Below are positions 23,399 through 31,254 of a DNA stretch of 64,000 nucleotides, piece by piece (within the stretch, counting starts at the first letter, position 1; each line of letters starts with the position of its first letter). The position numbers were made by a program, and so were the translations under genes. The notes beneath the pieces were generated by a model. It had not been told where the DNA came from. It did no database searches and saw only the letters and a list, made by a program, of their open reading frames with translations. The stretch comes from Roseinatronobacter sp052379845 (lineage in GTDB: Bacteria > Pseudomonadota > Alphaproteobacteria > Rhodobacterales > Rhodobacteraceae), in assembly GCA_052379845.1 (NCBI GenBank), contig JBQTCF010000020.1. One strand, 5' to 3'.

Positions 23399-24039
23399 TT
23401 GGCCCAAGCCTCTGGCGTGATGTGAAATACAGCGGTGATGTCATGCAGCACCGGGATATCTGCGGGCGCGCTGATCCTGCTTTTTGCCGTCGGGCCCGTT
23501 TCACACAGCTCCATGAGGCCGCGCGTGGTGCCCCAGTAAATGGCCATGCGCGCGCTGTTCAGTGCCATGGTGCTGGCTGTCAGGTCCTGATCGCCCGGCA
23601 CCAGACCGGCAAATACGCCGCGGTGCTTGGTCGTGATCATGACGGGGATGTTGGATTTCGGTGTCGTTGACATGGTGATTCCTTCTGGTTGGATATGGGT
23701 CAGCATGATGCGGATCGCGGCCAGCTGGTCGGGGGTGTTCGCAAACAGCAGCGCATGCAGGGCTTTGGAGATCTGGTGCAGGTGGATTGCGCGCGGGTCG
23801 GCGGAATGGTCGGCGCGGCTGGCCGCTTCATTCGTGCCGCGCATGGCGTAAGTGATCGCGCGGTCCACAGTCGGGTTGTGCATGATGCCTGCCATCACGC
23901 AGCACCTTGCGGCGGGGTGACAGCGCTGAAGGGCGCGCGCGGGCACCATGGGGTGCGCGGCAAGCGCAAGGCGCAGCGCCATGCACTGGTCCGCGTGTTG
24001 CGCCAGTGCGCGTTCGAGTTGTTGGATGTAGCCGGTCAT
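23383..24039 (-). CDS. Phage protein, possibly two proteins from one frame (DUF6948-like C-terminal part)
   Basis: A continuous 218-residue frame from ATG 24039, which has GAGGA six bases upstream. The N-terminal ~120 residues are helical (MTGYIQQLERALAQHADQ). The last 96 residues, from an internal ATG at 23673 with AGAAGGA upstream, look like a separate small phage protein (ALNSARMAIYWGTTRGL, a pattern I associate with DUF6948). Either a fusion or two overlapping products is possible; function unknown. Confidence 0.6.
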   Translation of the reverse strand: MTGYIQQLERALAQHADQCMALRLALAAHPMVPARALQRCHPAARCCVMAGIMHNPTVDRAITYAMRGTNEAASRADHSADPRAIHLHQISKALHALLFANTPDQLAAIRIMLTHIQPEGITMSTTPKSNIPVMITTKHRGVFAGLVPGDQDLTASTMALNSARMAIYWGTTRGLMELCETGPTAKSRISAPADIPVLHDITAVFHITPEAWAKWQAA

Positions 24040-24076
24040 GCGCGGTCCTCGGAGTGGTTGGGCATTTTTTGTTCCT

Positions 24077-24427
24077 TCATTTCGGGAAAACCGCTGTTCC
24101 ATCAAAGCGGCGATACGGTATCTTCTTTTTGGTCTGCTGGATGCCCAGATGGCTTTTGCGAACCCGCGCGATCTTGGCCTTGCGCTTCACGTCTTGCTTG
24201 GTCTTGGCTTTGTGCGGCTCGGCCAGAACGGGCTGCAAATTGCTCTCACGGTTTTCGCCACCGTTGATGATCGCGATCTTGTGGTCGCACTCCCACTTAT
24301 CGCCAGGGCCTATCTTGCGCCCTGACTCCGCACACCTGCCGCCATGATCCTCAAAAACACGCAGCTTTACCCGTGCCGGTATGGGGGTGTCGTCGCTCTT
24401 TCCAATCCACTCATCGACCTTGCGCAT
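24077..24427 (-). CDS. HNH endonuclease
   Basis: A 116-residue HNH nuclease. It has the metal-binding Cys pair region RCAESGRKIGPGDKWE, the His of WECDHKIAI, the Asn of ESNLQP and the final His of AEPHKAKTK. The start at MRKVDEWIGKSDDTP fits this phage family; a GTG three codons earlier overlaps the upstream stop. Proteins of this type nick or cut DNA in phage recombination or packaging. Confidence 0.85.
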   Translation of the reverse strand: MRKVDEWIGKSDDTPIPARVKLRVFEDHGGRCAESGRKIGPGDKWECDHKIAIINGGENRESNLQPVLAEPHKAKTKQDVKRKAKIARVRKSHLGIQQTKKKIPYRRFDGTAVFPK

Positions 24428-24432
24428 TCCAT

Positions 24433-24783
24433 TCACCCCTGCGATTTCTGATAGAAACTCGGTCCACCGGGCTTGCCCGCGACTTTTTGCACCTGCCCGC
24501 GCGCCACCATGTCTGACAGCGCATAGCCAACTTTCGCCCGCTCAACCCCAAGCTCATTGGCCATATCGGTCGCGGTGTAGACCCGTTCGGGGTCCATTTT
24601 CTCGATGATCCTGGACGCCATGCTTCCGGGCCTGAACTTGCCTTTCATCGAGGTGGCGGATGCAGTGAACCGCAAGCTAATGTGCCGGCCGCTTTCCCTG
24701 CCGACAGACACGGCCATAGCGCGGGCAATCATGTCTTGGTGTCGCGATGCGAAGTCGTGGTCTTTGAACACAGGAATATTCAT
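24433..24783 (-). CDS. Hypothetical phage protein, winged-helix-like C-terminus
   Basis: A 116-residue protein. The C-terminal part (ASRIIEKMDPERVYTATDMA to KPGGPSFYQKSQG) has the spacing of a small winged helix, so DNA binding is possible. AAGGAG lies upstream of both a GTG at 24795 and the ATG at 24783. It is tightly packed with neighbours in the leftward operon. Confidence 0.6.
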   Translation of the reverse strand: MNIPVFKDHDFASRHQDMIARAMAVSVGRESGRHISLRFTASATSMKGKFRPGSMASRIIEKMDPERVYTATDMANELGVERAKVGYALSDMVARGQVQKVAGKPGGPSFYQKSQG

Positions 24784-24787
24784 TTGG

Positions 24788-25054
24788 TCATTCACTCCTT
24801 GCGATACTGTCTGTTTCTGGGTTCAGCCCGTTGAATGACGCCAGTGCGTCAGGCATTTCTATTTTCATGACATGGCAGCGCATGACCTGCCCGACCTGCC
24901 GGTAGGCTTCATCGATGATCCTGACCCTTTGCTTGGGCACCAGAAACGAACTGACGCGCGGGTGGTGCTGGATCGGCGATAACTCGATAGCCCGCCCGCT
25001 GGGCGTGTAGCCCTTGCAGATCAGTTCATATGTGCTGCACTTTTCGCTGCTCAT
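24788..25054 (-). CDS. Hypothetical phage protein
   Basis: An 88-residue protein starting MSSEKCSTYELICKGYT; ATGA overlap with the gene upstream shows translational coupling. A beta-rich middle (SSFLVPKQRVRIIDEAYR) is seen. No family recognised. Confidence 0.6.
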   Translation of the reverse strand: MSSEKCSTYELICKGYTPSGRAIELSPIQHHPRVSSFLVPKQRVRIIDEAYRQVGQVMRCHVMKIEMPDALASFNGLNPETDSIARSE

Positions 25055-25260
25055 GCGGCCCTGCCCCGCTTTTCAAGGTGCGCGCGCGCCAATGTCACCG
25101 GGTCGCCAGAGGCAAGCGCTTCCTGCTCGGCAAAGTCCTCATCAATGCGCTCGAAGATCGGGAAGAATTCGGGGTTCTGTATGGCCAGCGCCGCATAGCC
25201 TGACCGCAACGCCCTCATCGTTTGAAGGTCAACCTGCACGATCGCGCCCTTTCTTTTCAT
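25051..25260 (-). CDS. Hypothetical phage protein
   Basis: A 69-residue mostly helical protein (MKRKGAIVQVDLQTMR). It overlaps the gene upstream by 32 bases and the gene downstream by the ATGA quartet. No family recognised. Confidence 0.55.
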   Translation of the reverse strand: MKRKGAIVQVDLQTMRALRSGYAALAIQNPEFFPIFERIDEDFAEQEALASGDPVTLARAHLEKRGRAA

Positions 25261-25543
25261 CGCGCGCGCGCGAATAGGCCAAACTCATCGCCTGAAGGTG
25301 GTTTGCGATGAACTTCAGTTCACAAAACTGGCAGCATTTGGGGCGGTTCGGGGCGTCAACCATCATCATCGCCGCGGTATCCACCAACAGTTTGATAGCG
25401 CCCATGTTGTCATGATCCTCGTCAGGGTATTGGCCCTTGGTGATGGCCAGCGCCATATCGGCAATCTTCTGTTCTGCACCCTCCTCACGCAGTTGCTGCG
25501 ATACGATCGAAAGCGCTTTGATTTTGTCATCACTCAAGGGCAT
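25229..25543 (-). CDS. Hypothetical phage protein with CCxxC cluster
   Basis: A 104-residue helical protein from the ATG at 25543, preceded by AGGAG. NRPKCCQFCELKF is a possible metal-binding cysteine cluster. Charged at the C-terminus. Function unknown; part of the recombination-type early operon. Confidence 0.6.
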   Translation of the reverse strand: MPLSDDKIKALSIVSQQLREEGAEQKIADMALAITKGQYPDEDHDNMGAIKLLVDTAAMMMVDAPNRPKCCQFCELKFIANHLQAMSLAYSRARDEKKGRDRAG

Positions 25544-25599
25544 TTTGCCGCTCCTTATGCTGCACATGCGCGCCGGATTGCCCCGGCGCGCGGGGTTGG

Positions 25600-26289
25600 T
25601 CAGATCATGCCAAGCGCGGCTTTATACAGGTCCAGAACCGCTTCTTCCTCGGCGATGTCGTCGGGCGCGCGTTTCCGCATCGCGATGATTTTGCGCAAAA
25701 CCTTGGTGTCGTAGCCACGCCCCTTGGCTTCTGCCATCACTTCTTTCTGCTGATCGGCAATGTCCTTCTTTTCAGCGTCCAGATGCTCAAACCGTTCGAT
25801 GAACTGGCGCAACTCGTCGGCAGTGACATTGTATGCGTCATTGCGGACAGCCTGATCTTCCGGCGTTTCCTTCATCGGCACGCGGCCCTCCTTTGCCGCG
25901 CGCGCGGCCTTGAATTGCTCGTTTGAAAAGGTGATTGAGTTGCCGATACGCATAGACGCGATGTTGCTCATGCGCGCGAAAGATGGGTCCAGCTTTTCAA
26001 TCGGCGCGATTACTTGCCTGATGTATTTTGACCTATCGTTTGCCGCTGAGATTTCATCCCAGACAGCTACCAGATGATGCCAGTAGGCGTTGACATCGGC
26101 CATTTCACCCAGCCGCGCACGGAATTCCGGAACAGCTTCCAGAAGCGCCTCGCAACGCCCGAAATCATCCGCATCATGCGGGTAGTCTCCGGTCTGCTGG
26201 CCGAAACCGCCCAGACGTGCAGCAATGGCTTTTGCTGATGCCCCGCGAACCCCAGCCTCTAAATATTCCTGCACGCTGTCATCAAGCAC
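25600..26289 (-). CDS. GapR/DUF2312-type protein with extra N-terminal domain
   Basis: A 229-residue protein. About residues 150-229 match DUF2312 (GapR): ELRQFIERFEHLDAEKKDI, then AEAKGRGYDTKVLRKIIAMR and DIAEEEAVLDLY. GapR is an alphaproteobacterial DNA-clamping protein that recognises overtwisted DNA during replication (known family). The N-terminal ~140 residues (DDFGRCEALLEAVPEFRARL) resemble phage proteins of unknown function, so this is a fusion. GTG start with AAGGAG seven bases upstream. It lies beside recT, suggesting a role in phage DNA replication or recombination. Confidence 0.75.
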   Translation of the reverse strand: MLDDSVQEYLEAGVRGASAKAIAARLGGFGQQTGDYPHDADDFGRCEALLEAVPEFRARLGEMADVNAYWHHLVAVWDEISAANDRSKYIRQVIAPIEKLDPSFARMSNIASMRIGNSITFSNEQFKAARAAKEGRVPMKETPEDQAVRNDAYNVTADELRQFIERFEHLDAEKKDIADQQKEVMAEAKGRGYDTKVLRKIIAMRKRAPDDIAEEEAVLDLYKAALGMI

Positions 26290-26316
26290 GGCACTTCTCC
26301 TTTTCTGGTGTGGTGA

Positions 26317-27522
26317 TTACTTCTTGGCGTCGATTGCGGCGCGAACCCTCGCCGCCAGTTTCTTCAGCGCTGGCGTTCCCTCCATCTGCGTGATTTGGTC
26401 GCCATACATTTCCTCGACCTCATCAGGGCTGGAATCCTTGACTTCATCGATGATCATGTCGGCCAGAGCTTCCCAGCGCTCCAGATCAACTTCTGGCGCG
26501 TCTTCATCGCCACCCAAGGGGAGCTGCCCGTCAAATGATGGCTCCACTTTCTTATGACGTGACGGGCGTTCCTGCTCTTGATCAGGTCTTGACTGGGTGG
26601 TGCGCTTTTCAGCTTCGGTAGGCTTTTCGGCCTTGTTTTGCTGGGGCTTGGGCGCGGTGCTTTCTTGATCGGTTCTTGATTGCTCGATGGCCTGTTCGTC
26701 AGCCTCGCCCTCGATATAATCATCCTCAATCGGGGCAATGCCTGCGCTTGGGTCCATAGCAAAGGCCCGATAGTCTGCCTTGCTGTCATCAACTGTCATC
26801 GCGTCCATGAACTCGACGGAAAGCGGCAGATACTTGGCAAGCGCGCGGATGGCGGTTTTCTTCGCCATTTCATCTTCATGCTTCAGCCATGGTGAATCTG
26901 CGGTTTTCTTGAACTTCACAGCAGACTGCCAGCCCTGCGAACCGTCACGGATTTTCATCACATGCGCCCAAGGAAGCACCACATAGGCATGGCCACCATC
27001 CTTGAATTTGGCAATGGCATAGGCATGCAGCTTGGCCCCCTCCATGGGGCCGGGACGATGGCGCAAGCGCGCTTCCGTGCCTTCCTCATATTCCCACAAC
27101 TCATCATCGGAATAGTGGATATTGGCCGACAGGCTGGTGATATGACCGGAACGGCGCGCAAGATCGATCAGGCCCTTGTAGCCGACGATCAACTGCACAT
27201 CGGTTCTGACAACCTCCCACTTTCCGGTCCTGTCATTCTTCTCCTTCTTGTCGAAAGGGATCAGATAAGCGTGCCCCAAGATCGTATTTGGCTCTAGACC
27301 AAGAGATGCACACTGCATGAGCGCCCCAAGGAATGACATCGGCTCGCATTGTTGCAGCTTTGGTGTCGTGCGGATCGCATTGGCAACCACCCGCATCATG
27401 CGTTCAGGGTTCATGTGCTTGGCGGCTACTGCCGAAAGCTGGTCACGCGCAGCGGTGTTTGAAAGAAGCTCACGCACCTGCTGGACTTGGCGAAGCGGTT
27501 TCGTGCTGACAATCGCGCTCAT
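26317..27522 (-). CDS. recT: RecT family single-strand annealing recombinase
   Basis: A 401-residue protein. The RecT core covers about residues 20-245 (LGALMQCASLGLEPNTILGH, IVGYKGLIDLARRSG, WAHVMKIRDGS, MAKKTAIRALAKYLP). The C-terminal ~150 residues are acidic and low in complexity (GEADEQAIEQSRTDQES), probably flexible. RecT anneals single-stranded DNA in phage recombination. A partner exonuclease of the RecE or YqaJ type is not seen next to it. ATGA overlap with the downstream gene. Confidence 0.92.
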   Translation of the reverse strand: MSAIVSTKPLRQVQQVRELLSNTAARDQLSAVAAKHMNPERMMRVVANAIRTTPKLQQCEPMSFLGALMQCASLGLEPNTILGHAYLIPFDKKEKNDRTGKWEVVRTDVQLIVGYKGLIDLARRSGHITSLSANIHYSDDELWEYEEGTEARLRHRPGPMEGAKLHAYAIAKFKDGGHAYVVLPWAHVMKIRDGSQGWQSAVKFKKTADSPWLKHEDEMAKKTAIRALAKYLPLSVEFMDAMTVDDSKADYRAFAMDPSAGIAPIEDDYIEGEADEQAIEQSRTDQESTAPKPQQNKAEKPTEAEKRTTQSRPDQEQERPSRHKKVEPSFDGQLPLGGDEDAPEVDLERWEALADMIIDEVKDSSPDEVEEMYGDQITQMEGTPALKKLAARVRAAIDAKK

Positions 27523-28382
27523 GCCGCGCCCTCCTTCGTGTAGATATCGACCCCGGCCAAAGCCTTATTGGCCTCGGTGATGTTGCCGGAACGAACAGCG
27601 GCAGTGGCCAGACGTTCCAGAAGCTCATCAACCGCCGGATCGTTCTGGAAATACATAAAGCACGCGCGCTTGTTGGTGACGCGGGCATGCTTGGTGGTGC
27701 GCAGGCTCATCTTGCGCCCGCCGCCGGTCGCGGAGCCGGCCTGCGCCTTGACGGGCTTGGCGGCCTGTTTCTCGGCCTTCTGCGCGGCTTTCAGTGCTTC
27801 CTCGGCCTCGACCTGCCCGCTGATGTCATTGCGGGCTGCGGCCTCCTGTGCGGCCTTCTGGGCGGCTTCACGCTCGGCACGGGCCTTTGCCTCGGCCTCG
27901 GCACGTTCCTTGGCGATGCGGGCATTCTCGCGCGCCAGCCAGTCGGCCTGCATCGCCTTCATGGACTTGCCCAGCTTATCCAGTTTTGCAGTCAACGGCG
28001 TGTAAGCGTCCTGCACCATCTGGCCCAGATCGTCCCACGGTTTCTTGGCCTCTTTCCGCGCCTCATCGACACGCTTGAAAAGGCCGCGCGCACCGGTCAC
28101 AAAATCGGTCAGGCGTTCGGATTGCTCCGCGCTCTGGACCTGCTTGATGTCCAGCCACTTGCCAGCGGCATCGCAGAACACGGCAACATGGGCGGAAAGT
28201 TCCGCATGCTTGTCTGGGCTGAAGGCGACAAGCTCTTGATCGCCGCCGCCAGTCTTGGCTACAGCGGCCTTCTGCGCCCGCTCGATTTGTTCCGGTGTCG
28301 CCTCCCCCGGCAGGACAGGCATTACAATCGCCTCCGGCGGATTGTTGTGATCTTTCGGGGGCAGTCCTGTTTGATCATTCAT
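27519..28382 (-). CDS. Coiled-coil phage protein upstream of recT
   Basis: A 287-residue protein from the ATG at 28382, preceded by AAGGAG. The middle (about residues 150-210) is a long Ala/Glu/Lys/Arg coiled coil; the N-terminus is disordered (PPKDHNNPPEAIV) and the C-terminus globular. It overlaps recT by ATGA and is probably its functional partner, but no nuclease motif is seen. Similar proteins occur beside recT in other alphaproteobacterial phages (recalled). Confidence 0.65.
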   Translation of the reverse strand: MNDQTGLPPKDHNNPPEAIVMPVLPGEATPEQIERAQKAAVAKTGGGDQELVAFSPDKHAELSAHVAVFCDAAGKWLDIKQVQSAEQSERLTDFVTGARGLFKRVDEARKEAKKPWDDLGQMVQDAYTPLTAKLDKLGKSMKAMQADWLARENARIAKERAEAEAKARAEREAAQKAAQEAAARNDISGQVEAEEALKAAQKAEKQAAKPVKAQAGSATGGGRKMSLRTTKHARVTNKRACFMYFQNDPAVDELLERLATAAVRSGNITEANKALAGVDIYTKEGAA

Positions 28383-28401
28383 TGGTTTCGTCTCCTTGGG
28401 T

Positions 28402-28599
28402 TTACTGTTCAATCAGCGGGTTTTCCTCGACCGCGTCTTTACCGTTGAGCCTGTCAACTTCGGCCTTAGCTTGGGCGCGGTCATGAAACTTGGTGATCCC
28501 GCCCTTCGCGCCAACGCGCGCTTTGTTGTTTTGGCGATCCTCAACGGTCCAGAATTTGCGACCGTTCGGCCATGTGCTTTGATGCGCTTTCCAACCCAC
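28402..28599 (-). CDS. Small hypothetical phage protein
   Basis: A 65-residue protein, GTG start with GGAG upstream. WKAHQSTWPNGRKFWTVEDR and AQAKAEVDRLNG suggest a small alpha/beta fold. No family recognised. Confidence 0.55.
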   Translation of the reverse strand: MGWKAHQSTWPNGRKFWTVEDRQNNKARVGAKGGITKFHDRAQAKAEVDRLNGKDAVEENPLIEQ

Positions 28600-28603
28600 A
28601 GCA

Positions 28604-28909
28604 TCACTCCGTGCAGGAATAGGATTGCGGGCACGCTGTGCGACCTACGCACTGACCCTTGCGGTAACAAAAGGCGGGCGTCTTACCGTGAACTGGGTGA
28701 TCGTGCTGCCAGATCATCCCCGCGACTGGGTAAGGGTTCGTCTTGACCGTTTCGCCTTTTTCCGGCGAATACTTGTGGTTAGGTTCCAACTCGACTGTCT
28801 TGCCCGTGATGTGTTCGGCAATCTTCACAGCATCGTATGCGCTTTGGCCTTCGCAATAGCCTGTGCTGCCATCGGTGAATTTAAGCCAGTAGGTTTGCAA
28901 TATTCTCAC
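28604..28909 (-). CDS. Hypothetical phage protein, Cys/His-rich C-terminus
   Basis: A 101-residue protein, GTG start overlapping the upstream stop (GTGA). The N-terminus YWLKFTDGSTGYCEGQSAYD is beta-like; the C-terminus (FCYRKGQCVGRTACPQSYSC) has four cysteines that could bind zinc. Function unknown. Confidence 0.55.
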   Translation of the reverse strand: MRILQTYWLKFTDGSTGYCEGQSAYDAVKIAEHITGKTVELEPNHKYSPEKGETVKTNPYPVAGMIWQHDHPVHGKTPAFCYRKGQCVGRTACPQSYSCTE

Positions 28910-29289
28910 TCCGGTAGGATTGGGATGGATACAAGATCCACCTTGGCCATGCTGGCCTGCATTTCGGGGATCAGGTTGCGGCGGTGAAGCAGCCGATTGT
29001 AGTCATCACGACTTATCGGCTCTAAATAAGTCCAAGCTGTTGCGGCATTTCTCGGCATGCCATCAATTTCACATCTGTATTCTTCTGGCTCAGACAATTC
29101 CCCTGTTGTTAGGTCAATTTCTCTGTGCAGCCATATTCTTGCCGCAACGAAAGGTCCGCCTTTTACAAGGCGTGTGCGGTAGTAACCGCACTCTGGTAAG
29201 CCATCGTGACGCGGGGGGGCTTCGCCTGCGATTGCAGACTTCCACCATGCAAAAGCAACGCTGGGCGGGGTTGGCATTCGCATAGCCAT
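28906..29289 (-). CDS. Hypothetical phage protein
   Basis: A 127-residue protein from an ATG that shares one base with the upstream stop (TGATG). It contains GGPFVAARIWLHREIDLTTG, with a motif seen in small phage proteins of alphaproteobacteria. No function assigned. Confidence 0.6.
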   Translation of the reverse strand: MAMRMPTPPSVAFAWWKSAIAGEAPPRHDGLPECGYYRTRLVKGGPFVAARIWLHREIDLTTGELSEPEEYRCEIDGMPRNAATAWTYLEPISRDDYNRLLHRRNLIPEMQASMAKVDLVSIPILPE

Positions 29290-29801
29290 CACTCGAACCT
29301 CGCAAATTCGCCGTGTAGCTTAGACGCCGCACAGCAATAAGCGGCATGAGCTTCTTCTGCGTTCTGAAAGTATCCAAGGTGCTTTTTTTTGCCCTCAATG
29401 TGTATCGAGGCGGCATATTTTTTGGCGTTCGCGTTCCACTGAACGCCTTTGATGCTAGACTTATTGTCGCGCCTGACGCGCGTATTGCTTATATTTTGAC
29501 TTCGACTCGCCGGACGCAAATTGTTCCGCCGATTGTTTAGGCCATTCATGTCCTTATGATCGACTTCCTTTCCGGCTTTTGCTGAGCAGATAACTCGATG
29601 CATATAGTATATTTCCTGAACTCCCCCCTTTCTGGTTTTCCTATATGCATAGGCCGTTTCGCCACTCTCTTTCGCTGTCCAATTATACCCCTCAACCAAA
29701 GGCACATCTGCTGCATCTATGATGGCTTCATACCCTTTGGTGAGAGGCACATAGGCCACATCGCCATCAATGCGGATCGGGCGAATATCCTTGACCATCA
29801 T
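29289..29801 (-). CDS. HNH endonuclease with AP2 DNA-binding domain
   Basis: A 170-residue protein. The N-terminal half carries an HNH domain (YYMHRVICSAKAGKEVDHKD, NGLNNRRNNLRPAS). The C-terminal half is an AP2/ERF-type domain (SSIKGVQWNANAKKYAASIH to AAYCCAASKLHGEFARFE). This pairing is typical of free-standing homing endonucleases in phages. It is one of four related genes in this prophage. Start and stop overlap both neighbours, so it sits inside the operon without breaking coupling. Confidence 0.9.
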   Translation of the reverse strand: MMVKDIRPIRIDGDVAYVPLTKGYEAIIDAADVPLVEGYNWTAKESGETAYAYRKTRKGGVQEIYYMHRVICSAKAGKEVDHKDMNGLNNRRNNLRPASRSQNISNTRVRRDNKSSIKGVQWNANAKKYAASIHIEGKKKHLGYFQNAEEAHAAYCCAASKLHGEFARFE

Positions 29802-30001
29802 GCCACCCCCGCCTGTGCTGGCACCGAACGGCGTGATCTGAACACTGGCGCGGGCCGCTCAAAGCCATCCGCCATATCCATCGTTTCACCGGCCAGTTCG
29901 CGCAGGCGCGCGGCACGATGGTCGCCCGATTTACTCGCTGAACGGGATGCAATAAACGCGGCATTTGCCAGCGCGACGATATCATCATCGACCCCAGCCA
30001 T
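29798..30001 (-). CDS. Small hypothetical phage protein
   Basis: A 67-residue helical protein (MAGVDDDIVALANAAFIASR). I chose the ATG at 30001, which overlaps the upstream stop as ATGA; a 119-residue extension upstream is antisense-quality sequence. It also overlaps the HNH gene downstream by ATGA. Confidence 0.55.
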   Translation of the reverse strand: MAGVDDDIVALANAAFIASRSASKSGDHRAARLRELAGETMDMADGFERPAPVFRSRRSVPAQAGVA

Positions 30002-30237
30002 CACCACGGCGCCCCAGCAAGGGGATCGGCCAGAACTGCGGCGGAACCCAGAGATAGGTTCAACACCAACAGCGCCAGAAGCGATGTCGCAATCGCGATC
30101 GCGGCCAGCGCACAAAGCCATAAGCACCACTGCACAACACCGGGCAAGTCGTCCCATGTCATCGGCTGGATGCGGCCTTGGTGGGTTTCAAAATCTTCCG
30201 CCAGTCGGGCGGCCCTGTCATCGGGGCGATCAAGCAT
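30001..30237 (-). CDS. Small membrane protein, first gene of the leftward early operon
   Basis: A 78-residue protein with one or two hydrophobic helices (about residues 32-68). GGAGG lies six bases before the ATG. It is the first gene after the operator pair at 30268-30319, so it should be the first product made when repression is lifted. Function unknown. Confidence 0.65.
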   Translation of the reverse strand: MLDRPDDRAARLAEDFETHQGRIQPMTWDDLPGVVQWCLWLCALAAIAIATSLLALLVLNLSLGSAAVLADPLAGAPW

Positions 30238-30267
30238 TGCGTGCCTCCATTATCGAATGAAGGCATT

Positions 30268-30284
30268 AGTCGCACATAGCGACA
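30268..30284. promoter_or_regulatory. Repressor operator, left pair, copy 1
   Basis: AGTCGCACATAGCGACA, a 17-bp near-palindrome with half-site TGTCGC. It lies 31 bases before the first gene of the leftward operon. On the minus strand a TTGACA (30295-30290) between the two left operators is a good -35 element, so binding here would cover the promoter. Confidence 0.75.
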
Positions 30285-30302
30285 AATCATGTCAATAGAA
30301 AA

Positions 30303-30319
30303 TGTCGATTATAGCGACA
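30303..30319. promoter_or_regulatory. Repressor operator, left pair, copy 2
   Basis: TGTCGATTATAGCGACA, same pattern as copy 1, 35 bp away centre to centre. Read on the minus strand it contains TATAAT, so it may also hold a -10 element. It overlaps the last codons of the small secreted-protein gene. Confidence 0.75.
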
Positions 30320-30608
30320 GTCTTACTCCATGGCAGACCAGACCATTAAAATGAATTATAATTGTATAGACTGAACCTCGATAGAAAACAAAAACTTGGC
30401 CCCTACGGTTGCTGTCCTGAAGTGGTGCAATAAGGGTGCCGTTCTCTAATGCGTTGATGCATTCGCGCGCGCTGGGACTGAATTTTTCTCCCTCTATCAC
30501 GGTATGATCGTCAGCACTCGCGACAGCGGACGCAAAGATACCGGCGAAGATCAATCCAGCCGCTCTACCAAGTCTTCTGGAAGTGACATTCGGACGCGGG
30601 CCGCCCAC
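30309..30608 (-). CDS. Small secreted protein overlapping the repressor gene
   Basis: A 99-residue protein with a signal peptide: basic n-region with RR, hydrophobic AAGLIFAGIFASAV and cleavage after ASA. The mature part has two cysteines and a beta-like tail (GQVFVFYRGSVYTIIIHF). I prefer the GTG at 30608 (AAGGG upstream, basic n-region), which overlaps the repressor gene by 58 bases; a TTG at 30554 overlapping the repressor stop as TTGA is the alternative. It would be made with the repressor in the lysogen, so a superinfection-exclusion or host-altering role is plausible but unproven. Confidence 0.55.
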   Translation of the reverse strand: MGGPRPNVTSRRLGRAAGLIFAGIFASAVASADDHTVIEGEKFSPSARECINALENGTLIAPLQDSNRRGQVFVFYRGSVYTIIIHFNGLVCHGVRLSL

Positions 30609-31162
30609 TTCACCCTTTGATCCCACGCCGATTCGGATGTCGGGTTTAACGATACCAAATTGAACAGCCCCGGCTCTGATCCTCGTTTTAGCAGCTTCAC
30701 CCACGCGTTCCCCTCCGAATCCTCAATGATACAGGTGCGCCCTATGTCTTCATCGAGCACCCCTTCATGTGCGTGCCTTGTAAAGAATAGAACGCTTCCT
30801 GAAGAAAATGCTGGCATCATGGAATCGCCGACCACTTCGACTGCGGCTATATTGTGAACGGGAAGTTGCGGCGGGCACGCCACATGGAACAACCCCGAAC
30901 CTTTTTCAAAGCCATCTACCAACGGAATCCGCGCGCCCGCGCCTACACGTCCAGCAACAGCTATCGGGACCGGCTCCCTGTCAATTAAATCTTCAACACG
31001 AACAGAAAGTGCCCTCGCCACCTGATCGAGCCTGTTGGCATTGATGGTTTTTGCACCCAACTCCAACTCATTTAGGTATGAGCGAGATATTCCCGCTGTG
31101 GTCGCGAGTTGTTCGAGCGTCAGGCCCATCGCCTGCCTGATTTTTCTGATTCTCAACTTCAT
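30551..31162 (-). CDS. CI-type phage repressor (XRE HTH plus S24 peptidase)
   Basis: A 203-residue repressor. Residues 1-62 are an HTH (LTLEQLATTAGISRSYLNEL). About residues 85-195 form a LexA/S24 domain with the Ser of VVGDSMMPAF and the Lys of NAWVKLLKRG. AVAGRVGAG between the domains has an Ala-Gly suited for self-cleavage. Thus RecA-triggered inactivation is expected. It is divergent from the Cro-like gene, with two operators between them and two more after its end. Confidence 0.93.
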   Translation of the reverse strand: MKLRIRKIRQAMGLTLEQLATTAGISRSYLNELELGAKTINANRLDQVARALSVRVEDLIDREPVPIAVAGRVGAGARIPLVDGFEKGSGLFHVACPPQLPVHNIAAVEVVGDSMMPAFSSGSVLFFTRHAHEGVLDEDIGRTCIIEDSEGNAWVKLLKRGSEPGLFNLVSLNPTSESAWDQRVKWAARVRMSLPEDLVERLD

Positions 31163-31195
31163 GGCAAAGCTCTACACAAATGCCAAATTTCCCGC

Positions 31196-31212
31196 TGTCG
31201 AAAATAACGACA
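31196..31212. promoter_or_regulatory. Repressor operator, right pair, copy 1
   Basis: TGTCGAAAATAACGACA, a 17-bp near-palindrome 33 bases upstream of the repressor ATG. It shares the TGTCG/CGACA half-sites with the three other operators. Confidence 0.78.
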
Positions 31213-31229
31213 TTGGGTCTTGATCTTAT

Positions 31230-31246
31230 TATCGCTATTTGCGACA
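31230..31246. promoter_or_regulatory. Repressor operator, right pair, copy 2
   Basis: TATCGCTATTTGCGACA, 34 bp from its partner centre to centre, ending eight bases before the Cro-like ATG. Its place leaves no room for a normal ribosome site, so the Cro-like mRNA may be leaderless or nearly so. Confidence 0.75.
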
Positions 31247-31254
31247 TTGCGTTC

